NCBI GenBank assembly: GCA_022606135.1
Contig: JABYQN010000002.1
Coordinates: 2,914,001-2,978,000, forward strand
Direction of reading: 5' to 3'
From: Fomes fomentarius
Lineage: Eukaryota; Basidiomycota; Agaricomycetes; Polyporales; Polyporaceae
DNA length: 64,000 bases
Shown here: positions 21,499 through 32,971 of the stretch, piece after piece
Position numbering within the stretch: position 1 is the stretch's first letter
Layout of the letters: each line of letters begins with the position of its first letter
Program-made: the position numbers and the translations under genes
The notes under the pieces: generated by a model
What the model was told of the DNA's origin: nothing
The model's input: the letters and a program-made list of their open reading frames with translations, nothing else
Database searches by the model: none

Positions 21499-23963
21499 TC
21501 AGTCATCGTAACCCTTCCCACTCCTCTGCTTGACTCGCTTCATCTTCTTGTGGTTCTTCTTGCCAGGCGCGACATCTCCGCCGGCAGCGAGTACTGCAGC
21601 TATCCTCGCTCTCCGCCCAGTTAGAGTCGTACCATCATCTGCGACCATGTTCTGATGAGGATACAACTTGCCCCGCGAGAACTCCTGGCCCTGTCCTCTC
21701 GCGCTTTGGATGAAGGGTCGTGCGGAGAGGGTTCCATTGGTGAAGAAATCCTGGTCCAGCCGCTTGCTCTTGTTCGACTGCGCGGCGGAGGTAACTGAGC
21801 CACTGTCGGGGGTAGGCTCGACGAACGTGTCTGCCTTCTTCGTGACTCGCGTTGTAGGCGCACGCTTTTTGCCCAGTGCGCGTCGGAGGGCTGATTGCCA
21901 TGTCTCCGCGTTGAACTCGTCTTCGAGTATGCCTGGAGGTGGATGGCAATACAATAGCTTCGCGTTGACGTAGTCTTTCAGAATGTACCTAGCGGCACGT
22001 GATTCGTCGGGATTACCTTGTCCAGCTCGCGTGAATCCACGAGCGACTGTCCACGCCTGATCAGTCTCGTTCGAGAAGGTATTGACCCATTGACGTACTG
22101 GCATATGCGACGAGAAAATCGGTGCCCGAAATTGTACCGTCGCCGCCCTCCTCTACTCCCTTCGTCCGTATAGTCAACCCGTATGTCGCCTCTAATACCT
22201 CCTTCGGGATTCGCTTGACAACCAATGTCGTGGGCCCTGTGTGCTCTCGCATCTGGTCTATGGGGAGGACTCCGTCACAAACCAGGTCTGCTTTTGTGGT
22301 CGCGAATTGTGGAAAGACAAGACCAGGACAATCACAAAGGACGAGTGTCGGGGATAGGTGGATGGTTTGAAAGTGCTTGGTCTTGCCTGGCGTTGACGAC
22401 ACGCTCACTTTCTTCTCGCCAATGAGCGCGTTGATAGTGCTCGATTTTCCAACGTTTGGGTATCCGACGAGACCCACGACGAGTTTAGTGGGATGCTGTC
22501 CTGTGGAATCCGCGAATGCTATGGTGGATCAGGAGTTGAATTATGGATGCAACATCGGATGAACATACTGGCAACATTTGGAGCGCTGCTGACAAAGAGG
22601 TCCTCCAGCTCCAATACAGAGAGCACCTTCGTTCTGGGGTCTTGGGATTCTGGTCCTTCTTCTATTGGGAGGAATGCGCCGCCGTCGTTCGACTCGTTCT
22701 CGGAATACTCTTCCTCGCCTGATGAATGCTCAGGAGCTCCACCGCTACCGGAGTATTCATCGCCGCTCTCCTCCTGGTCAGTTTCCGCTGCCGCACTAGT
22801 CTCTTCACTCTCTGGCCCATTAGCAACAGCCCCACGAGCAGGATCAGATTCTATCGGGCTGGTACTCTGTGTTTCCTGCTCCTGTGTGGGTATTTGGGCT
22901 GCAGCTGCCTCTCGTCTTGCTTCTTGAAGTGCAGCTGCGTTGGCGGCTGAGAAAAAGGCATACTTGACATTGTGTTCGTCAAAGTAGTCTGCCCAGAGTT
23001 TCCTGTTGGTGTCTTCGTGAGGAATGCAGAACCATTCCAGAAACGGTTCACACTTGCCTCTGCTTCGTCGTCAACAGGTCTGCCTTGTTGATTAGCAATA
23101 GACTCTTTCGTTTCCCTTTGCCTGTCCCCGCTTCTCCCTCCGCCCCTTCGACATCCTGTACGTATGCCTCCAGATCCTCACACCTGAAGCGAAGAGGATT
23201 ACGAGCATCGACGATCTGCACAACTAGATGCGATCTCTCGAGCACCCTCCAGAGCTGACGCCAGACTTCGATGTTGCGCTCGAACGGGGTAAGGAGGAAA
23301 CTGTCTCGATCTTGCAACCTTGCAGCGCAAAGGTTGGCTCGAATGAAGCCTCCAGAGAGAAACGCAGGACGTACTCGGCAAGACCTCTTCTCCATGCCAA
23401 AAACGCATCCTTCTCCTGTCTGTCCAGCTGCACCGTGGTCACAGTTTTGGTCCACGGAGGTCGCCGAGGGACGCGGAGTCGTTGCTTGTTCTCGCTATGT
23501 TTCCGCAGAGTGTTCTTTTCCTCTTCTTCGCTGAGAAGATATGGATTGTGTTGCGCAGCAGCCGCAATTATCTTAACGTTTCTCCGTTCTGTTTGGATGG
23601 ATGATCAGCTTGATGCTGAACAACCCACGTAAAATGTCGTACCCGCGGTGAAGTTTGTTCCAGCAAGTGTAGCGGTGTTCAAGAACTCGTCGAGGTCTCG
23701 TTCTTGGGTGATAGATTGCAACCGACCGGGATCGACGTCCGTGGTATACTATATTCTGCCCCTTAAGCAAACTCCAAATCTGTCGGAGACGGATGTACAC
23801 ACCAGTCCAGTCTCTCGAGCAATACGAGCATCCTTCGTTTTCTTGTTGATGATCGCGCGGCCCAAGCCACTCGGATTAAGGTTTCGACCTTTCGGTGCCT
23901 GTCGGGGACATCGTCTTCAATGCATGCTTCAAGCGACGTCAGCCCGAACAGTATGCCTACCAT
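21499..23963 (-). CDS. LSG1: Large subunit GTPase 1 (LSG1), 60S export-factor release
   Basis: Circularly permuted GTPase of the YlqF/YawG family that acts in the cytoplasm to release the Nmd3 export adaptor from late 60S subunits. Motifs occur in the permuted order: TPFERNIEVWRQLWRV, VDARNPLRFR, then G4 NKADLL, then G1 GLVGYPNVGKSSTINALIG, switch STPGKTKHFQT and G3 DCPGLVFPQF. The N-terminus carries RAIINKKTKDARIA, LDEFLNTATLAG and PRRPPWTKT, as in yeast Lsg1, and the tail is basic (GKKNHKKMKRVKQRSGKGYDD). Stop TGA at 21499-21501. An acidic Ser/Glu-rich insert lies between G4 and G1 (about 22600-22900). The best start model puts ATG (23963-23961) alone in exon 1, an intron at 23960-23899, then APKGRNLNPSG. 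A paralogous family member, GNL1, is at 56625-59216. Confidence 0.94.
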
Positions 23964-24294
23964 GAGCCTGAGGAATGCTAGATGGCGCAGGGGAGGATTG
24001 GTCGGGGATAACTTCAAGCAGCTTATTTAGACGAGCATACCATCTCGTGCGAAAGATGAGGTCAGATCTAGTGACCAATCAGGTAGATTGAGTACCGATC
24101 CCACATTAGGAAAGTCCAGTAGTACGCTAACCCAGTGACTGATCTCCGGAAATGCGATGTTGACTCGTTGAGGCGCTGCTCTGCAAGTATGTAGAAATAT
24201 CCGCATTCTCAAACCAACTTGGTAAAAAAACAGCTGCAACTCCTAAGCCTATCTACCTTCGCAGACCCACCCAAACTCAATCTACAGTTTTGCT
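23964..24294. other. Intergenic, LSG1 start to GH5 stop
   Basis: About 330 bp with the LSG1 promoter and the 3' end of the GH5 gene (both minus strand). One short A-run (AAAAAA near 24226). No coding frame worth calling. Confidence 0.45.
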
Positions 24295-26174
24295 TCAAGG
24301 TAGGTTGGGCTTGACTGCAGCCGAGAGTGAGTCATACACCGGCCTGGGGGATATCCAAAATATGAACACTCACCAGCAGCAGTCCACAAGGCCTGATCGG
24401 TGCCGTTGGGGAACGGTGTCTGGGTCAAGGTATAGGTAGTGTCGAAGGCACCAGCTGCCCAGACCGTGAAGCCGGCGAGGGTCGGGAAGTTGTTCTTAAC
24501 GGCTGCGAGCTCGTTTGCGAGCCTATATGCATCACAGTCAGAGCAGGTAACCAGGTGTTATGACTCGGGTATTGACTCACAGCTGCTCGCAGCTTGCAGT
24601 GTTACCTCCACCGGTCTCGCTCAAGATAGCCTGGCGGTTACCGTTCGACTTCAAGAAGCTGACAAGGTCGGTCAATACCTGGACGTTATCCTGTATTGGT
24701 ACATCAGCCGCGTGCTTCTCATGCCGCCATGCAATAAGGTTCATTTCTTACGGTAGTGCAGTCAGGGTGAGTGCCACTGTTGTCGCTGTCGAGGTACTTG
24801 TGCACTGCGTGCCGCTGTTATGGTGATACCATATTGATTTATTACTGACTGACTTACCATCGAAGATCAGCTTGCTATTGTCGCCGAGCGGGTCGGTGAC
24901 CTTGACAAGGAGCGGGCCAGCCTCGGTGGGGAAGGCCTGAGCAGATGCCCAGCTGGAGCCAGGCAGGAGGAGGAAGTTCTTCGATCCGGCGGCACGAACA
25001 GCGTTGACAACCTGCTGCACCGAGTTGACCCAAGTAGAGATGCTGGGAACGTCATGGGGCTCGTTCATGATACCGCTGTGAAATGGGAAATGTTGCATTA
25101 ACATTGATTACTTGTGGTCCCTAGGTTGTCGTTGACTTACAAGATGATCCGCTCGTTGCTACCGTACTTCTGCGCGAGCTGAGTCCAGATGGACGCAAAT
25201 TGGTCGTTGGTAGGACCGCCCTGAGCGATAATGCCGTTGTTCCAGCGAGCGTAGTTGTGCTATGGGACTTTTTGTCAGACTTCATGCAAGCCGGAAACTG
25301 TGCAGCGCGCTGTACATACAAGATCAATGATGACAAAGGTGTTCGAGCTGGATGACAGAGCAGCCTGAACTGTCTTGTCGTAGAAAGATGAGAACCAGGT
25401 CTCATTTATCGGACCACCAAGTTGAGGAGTCATGAGCTGCCAGGCTAGAAAATTGTGTGAGTACCACTGATGGGATATGTATCACCTGCGAAGATTGCGT
25501 ACCGAAAGCTATGGTGATAATCAGTCTTAATTCATCTCATACGTCAGGTGAGAGTACTTACGAATACGGAACAGGTTAGCACCCTGCTGACTGAAGTGTG
25601 TGAACTGTGCCGGCGGCGGGGAAACACCTGAAAATATGCTATTATAATATAAGGCATCTCCGTGGGGAACCTACGCACCCGTTCCGTTGAAGCTGCCATC
25701 TGTGGCCTAGAAATTTGAATTCTGAGCATTCAAGGCCGTATGCAGGATTCGCATCCTATGTACATACCACGGAGAAGTCGTAACCAGCAGTGTTGACACC
25801 ACCGAGCCGTGGCAAGGAGGAACCCGAGGGTTAGAAGGATTGGCAGGAGCCGGGAGGCATTGGGAGTAGTCTGTTGCTGGTGTTACCGAACGGAATGAGG
25901 GGATTATTCTGATTGCAGTGCTCACAGTCGTTGAGCTTAGTGCAGACCGATCCACCCGCGCACTGCGAGCTTCCAGCTGCACCGGTGGGTGAGTATAACG
26001 AGCTAACAGTCGGTATTGACGGTGCATACCCCAGTTGAGACCACCGCATTGCTGGTAGATCTGTAGACAAAATCAGACATTTCTTCTTATCCCAGGGATG
26101 AACGAACGGAAACCTACAGCTTGCTGCGCAAAAGCGACGGATGCTACGGCGAGGAAGGTGATCGCGTACTTCAT
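24295..26174 (-). CDS. Secreted GH5 endoglucanase with N-terminal CBM1
   Basis: Cellulase (EC 3.2.1.4) that cuts internal beta-1,4 bonds in cellulose. In order: signal peptide MKYAITFLAVASVAFAQQ, a fungal CBM1 (IYQQCGGLNW, then GSSQCAGGSVCTKLNDYYSQC across three exons), a Pro/Ser linker, and a GH5 (subfamily 5 type) domain starting LGGVNTAGYDFSVATDGS. Catalytic landmarks: VIIDLHNYARWN, acid/base Glu in FGIMNEPHDV, FDVHKYLDSDNSGTH and nucleophile Glu in AILSETGGGN; the C-terminus reads DQALWTAAVKPNLP, stop at 24295-24297. Many 50-60-nt introns split the gene. The CBM1 frame and the catalytic-domain frame do not join: both are contiguous within one exon (about 25810-25860), with no room for an intron, so the sequence implies a single missing base in the linker. 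Either a base-call error or a real frameshift that would leave only the binding module. Confidence 0.9.
25810..25860 (-). other. Apparent 1-nt frameshift in CBM1-GH5 linker
   Basis: On the minus strand the CBM1 frame reads YYSQCLPAPANPSNPRVPP while the GH5 frame reads (stop) PSGSSLPRLGGVNTAGYD over the same bases. One extra C in the CCC run (25828-25830 on the plus strand as GGG) would give a smooth Pro/Ser linker into the catalytic domain. No AG acceptor lies in the stretch that could reconcile the frames. Confidence 0.7.
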
Positions 26175-26774
26175 GGTAGAGCCTGAGTCAGACGAGCTCG
26201 GGGTTCGGACTGCAACGGAGGGCAAGCTTATATACACGGTCGTAACTTGTTCATTTCGTGTTTGCAGATGCCGCACTACGGATTATTCACGGGTGGTGAG
26301 ATTGGGGAATCATGGTTGCGTGGAAGGGTTTATCCGAGAGTATCTGGTTTGTTCGACATCAAAAGCTGCGACATCGACCCGTGAGCAGTCATGACAATTA
26401 TTTATAGAATATACTCGTGGATGAGGGCGACCGCCAAGCGAGATCACCGAACGGTGTCGGCACAGCTTGGGAACCAAGCAACAAAGAAAAACATCCGAGT
26501 CAGCTGGTCAGCGACGTACCAGATGGTAGATTTTGGAAGGTCTACTGCTACCAAGTCGCGGCGCCCTGCGCCGAAGCATAAGTGATTGGTCCACGCCGTT
26601 GCAAAGCTTCGGTTGAGCATTGAGGCAACCATGCGCATGTGCCCTATTTGTGCTCTGGTCGGTAAAAGACGCCCATGACACACTTTCACACAAGCGCCAG
26701 TTGACCGACAAGGCAGGCTCAGGCTGCAGCTGCCACAAACCAGACGACACTCGATCGAGGCCCCACAGATTCGC
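26175..26774. other. Divergent promoter region, GH5 and LYR-protein genes
   Basis: Six hundred bp between outward-reading starts. The GH5 side has the TATA element noted separately. The rest holds short open frames on both strands with no domain; I see no RNA gene. Confidence 0.45.
26227..26234 (-). promoter_or_regulatory. TATA box of the GH5 endoglucanase gene
   Basis: TATATAAG on the minus strand, about 55-60 nt upstream of the signal-peptide ATG at 26174. Strongly expressed secreted cellulase genes in fungi often have such a TATA element. I did not find a convincing Cre1 (SYGGRG) pair beside it. Confidence 0.5.
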
Positions 26775-28026
26775 ATGAATGGCGACGCAAGAGCGGTACA
26801 CTCCCTCTATAGGACATGCCTTCGGGAGATCAGAAGGCTCCCCACTGAATATCTTCGGTATGCTCGGAGTAACCACTACGCGTCTCAGATACTCACAAAC
26901 TGCATCCAGTCGGTTTTTCCGACTCAAATTTGGAGACGATACTCGTGCAGCCGTTGATCCACGCTTACAGCACCTCCGCTGCACCAAAATTCAGAGAATT
27001 CAGAAGGTAAAGTGGCATACGTTGGCAGCGCGAACCGGCTAAACAGTTCTCTTCAGACTCTGCGGAAACTAGAGTGCGCGAATGATGGTCACAAGAGTGC
27101 GTTTCACTACATCTTAGACACCGCCTATGGTAGACGAGGCGAACTGAAATGGGAGATCATGCATGTACGTATATTTCCATCATGGACACGTTGTGCTCTC
27201 TGATCGAAGTGTCTCATAGCCTCTCCGGACGGAGCCAGGCGTAGAACCGCCGCCTCGAATCATACGTTCCGTCGAGTCTTCCCGCCCGCCCATCTGGTCA
27301 ACGGAGATTAAGGCCCTCGTCACCTCTGACCTGGCACGCGTTAGGAAGGCGCTCAAGCCCAACGTCGTTCAGATAGGCCACAATCTACCGCCAGAGCGAC
27401 TCGACCCTCATTCCCCCCAATCGCGCATCCTTGGGCCTTTCAGCAAACGCAGAGAAGTCAACATCCGTTGGCGGTACTTCCTCCACGAAACGCAAAAGAC
27501 CCATTATCCACTGCAGACCGTGCTTGCACAACAGGCGGCGTCAGATGATGTCGCCGAGTACAGTACCGACGAACCTTCCCTGGCACGCGCTGGAATTCGA
27601 AGCATAGGGCTTCAAGGCTCCGGAGTATTCGAGGAGGCGGAAGCCCTCGCGCGCCCGCCTGTCATGAATATGGTCGAGAATAGCATATCAGAAGATGGCT
27701 TAACGGACAAGAAGCACGCTCCTCGACCGAGATTTGATTCTCATCTGCCTCAAAGGTTCCTGCGCCGGCGTTACCAACAGTTACTGGCACTCACCCCAAT
27801 TCTCACATACCATCTTCCTCCGAACGTCGATGATGTGGCCGCTGGTACGCAGACTCAACGACGGGGTCGCTATAAAGTTTCAATCTCACCGAACGCCACG
27901 TCACGATACGGGGTCATTCAATCCATCGCCGACTCCGTTGATATGGCATGGATACATCACGCAAAAGGACCTGCGGACGGAAAAAAGGTTGATAAAGGGG
28001 AGGGAAGGAGGAGCAAGAGCAGGTGA
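26775..28026 (+). CDS. LYR-motif (complex 1 LYR family) protein
   Basis: It starts MNGDARAVHSLYRTCLREIR, the LYR tripeptide plus downstream basic helix of the mitochondrial complex-1-LYR family, whose members bind acyl-ACP and help assemble respiratory complexes or Fe-S proteins. Exon 1 ends CTTCG and is followed by a GT-AG intron (about 26857-26909), then FFRLKFGDDTRAAVDPRLQ, an intron (27008 to about 27056), LRKLECANDGHKSAFHYIL and, after an intron at about 27162-27216, a long C-terminal extension (PGVEPPPRIIRSVESSRPP, NIRWRYFLHETQKTHYPL) to a basic tail and TGA at 28024. About 360 residues, far longer than typical 90-130-residue LYR proteins. Which complex it serves is unknown. Its stop is 107 bp from the SEC8 stop on the opposite strand. 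Confidence 0.78.
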
Positions 28027-28133
28027 AAGAAGTATTCCTTGATGAGTACAGTGTGGTATCCAACAGTGCCAGGGACGAAACAAGTGCATAAATACTCCCA
28101 AAAGTCGCGAAAGCATCGCGGCAATGTCTCAGA

Positions 28134-31100
28134 CTAGCTTGCATCGGCGGAGTTCTCGAGCTCTAGCCCGTGCAGTTCGATGAGGTACATGTTGTAGTTG
28201 CGATCTGCAGCTTGCGCGACGCCACCAGTCCGACTCAGCTCGACGCCACACTGTAGATCGAGGATAGCCTTGTACTCGTCGAAGGTGAACTCCTGCTTTC
28301 TGCGCACGCTGTCCAACATCTCCTAATCACAAATGTGAGATATTATGCGTGGTATCATGGATATAGACGTACCGGTGGTGTAAGCAGGAACAATGAGTAA
28401 TATCGTTTAGCTCTCTCGAATTGTGCACTGCTGTCGTCCGCGATAGTCTTGATATTCTGCTGAAGCGCAAGCATGTTCCTCATCATCTTCTTTATACCGA
28501 ACTCATTTGCTGCTTGTATGTAGCGGGCGTTCGAGATCAAGAGATGCTGCATCAGGTGTCCGATCCCTTCGAAAGTGAACCTGTAAAAACACATGTGAGA
28601 GCAGACTCTTACGGCAGAGGCAAATGACCCACTTTCGCTCGACGTCAGGGAGGGTGGAAGTGAGGCATGCCTCAGAATTACCCAATTCAGAGTTCAAGTC
28701 GATGATATGGGGGTCAGGCTCTCCTGCTTCTCGTTCGATACGGTAGATACCCTGTCAACCCCATCATTAACTGGCTAGGTAAAGAATGAATCGGGGGTAG
28801 GTCTTACATGTCTGAGTGCAAGATCGAGGTGGTGAATGACGCGACACCTGACGTCGATGCGGATCGTGTAGATAATCAGTTCTGCAAGCTGTACATAGGT
28901 CAAGTGCAAAGCCTGGAAACGCCTAATAGGAGCCGTCAGTCCACTGAGCAGGTCGAAACGCAAGAGATACTGACATCGCCATAGCGGTGGACAGAGGGAG
29001 CTTGAGTTGTTCATCGGCTCTGAATGGAACAATGGTGGGGAGATAGGGTGTGGATGGAGAAAGAGCACTCGGAGGTTCAAGCTGGTATGGTGTTGTCGGT
29101 GGTGGTGGTTCCTCGGGCGAAGCCTTCAAAGCACTGAGTTGAGCAGCGAACCATTTCTGAGGACGAACATCAGCGCCAGTACTGCAGACCAGGACCGTAA
29201 TCGAGGACATACGACGCTGTGATACAAGCTCGCCAAAGCTGAAACGTTGCGTATGGAGACAATGAGATCGCCCTTGCCGACAGCACCTTCTCCAAGCAAA
29301 CTATTCTCCAGATGGGTCTCTTGACGGCAAAGTTGTGTCTTGGCAGCAGTTGTGGGGTCACCGGAGAGCAGTTTTAGCAGCTCGGCCAAGCATGGCCCTA
29401 GTTCTGGCTTCTGCGCCCACTGTGCGGCCAGTGCTATGCGACCGTCGTCGTCCACTGACGGGGTGTCCCCTTTAACCGCGACAAGGTCGGAGAATCTGTC
29501 GCTGCAGCGCTGGTAAAACTTGCCAATTACAGTCAAGATAAGACGGGAGTAGTTCTCGCGGTGGAACGGTGTTGTCCGAAGCATCGCACAGAGCGAGTTG
29601 ATCAATGCCATCAGCTGTACAGCTGCCTTTACGAGCGGTTTCGACGACAGTGCCAGAGACGCAGGATCTGGTTCGAAGGCATCCGGACCTGGAGGAAATG
29701 GGTGAATGGATGAGACGTGTCAGTAGTCAGAACAACTCACTAGTGACCGTCTGGTGGAACAATGTTGATACCTTGTCCTCCAATTGCGGTAGGTACACCT
29801 TCAGAACGAACTCGTCCAACACCGCACTAGACGCTCGAGCAGCTTCGAGACCAGACGGTAGGATGTCTGATATCCTGTCGAGGAATGTCAGCGTAGGCTG
29901 GAACAACACGCCGACATGGAAGGCGTTCGGGTGAACCAGTAATCTGTGATGTTGACCGGTGCCCATCAAGCGGTCATCCGTCCCAACAGCGGCTAAAGTT
30001 GCTTGAACAGCGTTCTCCAACCCCTGCACTAGTCCGGGCACGGTATCCTTGAGTACACGAGTCAGCTCTTCTTCATGTTGCCGCAGCGTCTTTGTAGCGA
30101 TCTTGGTATCGGTGTCTGCAAATCTAAAGATGGGCTGCGTCGAGCATAAATGAATGCATGCACCCAAAGATTGGTCAGCAGAGTACAGACCTTGCCCTTA
30201 TCGCGGTTGAACCGACCATCACGAAGAATCTCGTTTATGGACGATATGGGGTTGCGGCCTGACACTGCACCTTGCTCCTCATCGGTGATGTAGTCACTGA
30301 GCAACGTGCGAACCTGGAGGATAGTGAGTTGCATGCCCCCGCCGTGTAATTTAGACACTGACCTCGGCTTGTATCGGTGCCCAGACCTCCTCAAGCGGGA
30401 AGAGAGCACCCGGTTTCGTACCAGACGAATCCTTGTAATCTCTCCTCTGGTGAAGGGGGTGTGTTAGCCTTCGTGACTAGAAGCATGTGCGCTAAATGTA
30501 ATACTCACGGAGCCTATCCGATTGGCGACTTCATAGACTACACGAAGACATTCGCTGACAGCGATGAGCTTAGAGTATAACGTCCAGAAGAAGTCTCGCA
30601 AGACTTCTTGATCCAGGAGCTTGGTGGACGACTCCAAAGCCGTCAAGCGAAGGCTCGTTGCATCCGTAAGTGCGCGTCGAGCAGTCATCGGTGACCCCTG
30701 CAATGCAGCAGCAATTGCAACGCCAGCAATACCGAGAGCATTTGATGTAATCGCAGGAATCGACAGCAGTGAAAGATCTGCAACCCGACCAGCAGCTGCG
30801 TTCGCTGAGTCTGCCAGGCCGATCATCGAGCTCCGGCGTCCATACTCGGCTCGTTCTGAAACTTCCTCCACGGTTGCCTCAACCAGAGAGAAAATCTCGC
30901 TGGGCAATTTCTGCGCTACTATGTCAAGACCTGTCCCAAGCTTTCCGAGAACAGCTAGTGACTCTAGCAGTGTCTCGACGTATGCAAAAGAGTCTGCTTC
31001 GGGATTGCGGGGTTGTGCGCTGGAGGTCGAGGCGAGATTAGAGAGTGCATTAGACGACCCCAGTGACGAGAACCCAGAGCTAGAGAGACTCTTGCGAAAT

Positions 31101-32878
31101 CCTGTGTCGTTGACATCGAAAGGCGGGTCATTGGGGCGCACTGCGAGATCATCCAGATATCTAGCCAATCTCGTTGAACGGGCGATCGGCGAAGTCGGAG
31201 AGGACATAGATGATCGCTGATTGCCTGCATTCACGCTATCTTCGTGCTCGTCGGGCGAAGAGACTGGAGGACATGTGAGTACCTTCTCCGTCCATCAGAA
31301 CTGACCGTAGGCTTACACGAATGTTGATTCGGCGTATACGCTGCCCATCGAGATTCGCACCAAAAGGACTTCAAGTAGAGATGACTGTGCAGCTCATCGA
31401 CCAGGATCTCTCGCAGTGTCTAGGGGTCAGATATCAATACCCCTAATGCAACCATTCAAACAAACTCTTACCGTCTCCTGACCGACGAGATAACTCCGAA
31501 GATCTGATACTGCACCAACTTCAAGCATATCTGGCTTGTTGATAAGCTTCAGACTTCTGACGAGGAGTGCTGCAGCTTGAAGAAGACGTTTCTCAAGGAT
31601 GAGACTTTCGAGAGCATCAGGGACCGACTTGAGATGTTCGCTGTGAAGGACATCAGTCGAGTCCATCGGACGCTTAACCAACCGGCGGGGACCACGAACA
31701 TTTGGTCCAGGATACGCATCATTTCCTCCACAGTTTGATTTCTAGTCCACAGTTGCACAAGATCAGCTCGCTTGCTACCCAGGGTCTCTTTTGCTTCTTG
31801 CAATGCGTTTCGCGCATCCTTGATTTGTGTCTGAGAAGCGTTTAGATGGCCGAGCAAGGAAGCGTGGTGAGGCAGCGCAGCATTGAACGCTTGGTAGTGC
31901 TCTATACCGGAGGCACAGTATTGTCAACAAAGATGGGGTGTACAGCGAGTCAACGGGCCCACGCACTGTCGACAGAACCCTTCATAGCTCTTGAGAGCAT
32001 ATCTTTCGTCCGTCGGAATGATTCCATATCCTTCCCAAGTGAAGAAGAATGGTCCAGGAGTTGCAATGCAAGGTCGACTGGGTTGAACTACTCCAGTCAA
32101 TCACGATATATTGAGATGTCTACGAACTGCGACTTACATCAGGGTCGGTGACAACTGCCCACTCGTCCCGTATTTCATCCAGGACAGCTAATACATCACT
32201 TGAGTATGACGACTACCCATGCGTCACTCATACAGAGTTTCCGCGAGCGAGGATTTAGGTATGGGGCGTATAGAACTCACCGTCAATATCTCCTGCTTTC
32301 GCCTTGCCTGTGGTCCGCCTCCCGGGCACCTTCTCCTTAATCTTCTTCTGACGAGCTTTCTGCACCTCAATCTCCCTACGCTTTTGCTCCTCATACTCGT
32401 CATCTACCATGTCGTTAGACATGCCCCTTCTCCTCCCCAAACTCTGGAAAGCCGCCACGGCGGCGAGAGATGTCGGGGAGATTTCTGATGGACCGGGAGA
32501 TACTGGCGTCCGTGTCTTCCCCTTGAGCTGCTCAGAGCCGTTCATAACGATATTCCTTGATCGGGAGGACTGAGGGCCGTCCGGCAAACCTGGGAGTCGC
32601 CCCTCGTACGCGTCTCTGGAATCCCGGGTCGTGCGAGACTCCATGGAAGAGCGGTCAGGGAGGGAAACTTCCGATACCTGCCTGCTTCTCAAACCGGAGC
32701 GGATAGGTCTTGCTGGACCGCGAGGCGAGCCGGAGGGCACGGAACTCCCGCTTGGAGTGGTAGGGCGGGTTGGGGCGCGGTTGATCTGAAGCGGCCGGGT
32801 AGTAGCGCCATTCTCGGTTACGCTGGGCGAGCGGGTGCGTCTTGTAAAGTCTGGGGGATAGGGAGGTATTCGCGACAT
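28134..32878 (-). CDS. SEC8: Exocyst complex component SEC8 (EXOC4)
   Basis: Subunit of the octameric exocyst that tethers secretory vesicles to the plasma membrane at growth sites. It starts MSRIPPYPPDFTRRTRSPS (32878), with a disordered Ser/Pro/Arg-rich N-terminus of about 200 residues, then the conserved Sec8 region: AVLDEIRDEWAVVTDPDFNP, LLGHLNASQTQIKDARNALQ, HLKSVPDALESLILEKRLLQ, GAVSDLRSYLVGQETTLREI and SHLYLKSFWCESRWAAYTPN. Helical segments follow to the C-terminus (LHGLELENSADAS, TAG at 28134-28136). The predicted product is about 1,300 residues, somewhat longer than yeast Sec8 because of the N-terminal extension. Roughly 15 short introns. A second in-frame ATG lies slightly upstream (MTSIFRCVSS, 32911). 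It shares a very short divergent promoter with the Mit1-like gene. Confidence 0.93.
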
Positions 32879-32971
32879 CGAAGACGACACGCAGCGGAAG
32901 ATGGAAGTCAAGCTTGAAGTAGAATATGATTGTCGCGACTCGACTCGTCGCTGTTATGGGCATTGCCTTTG
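32879..32971. promoter_or_regulatory. Compact bidirectional promoter, SEC8 and Mit1-like gene
   Basis: Only about 93 bp separate the chosen start codons of two large divergent genes. If the downstream ATG at 33104 is the real Mit1-like start the spacer is about 225 bp. No TATA box is evident. Confidence 0.4.
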
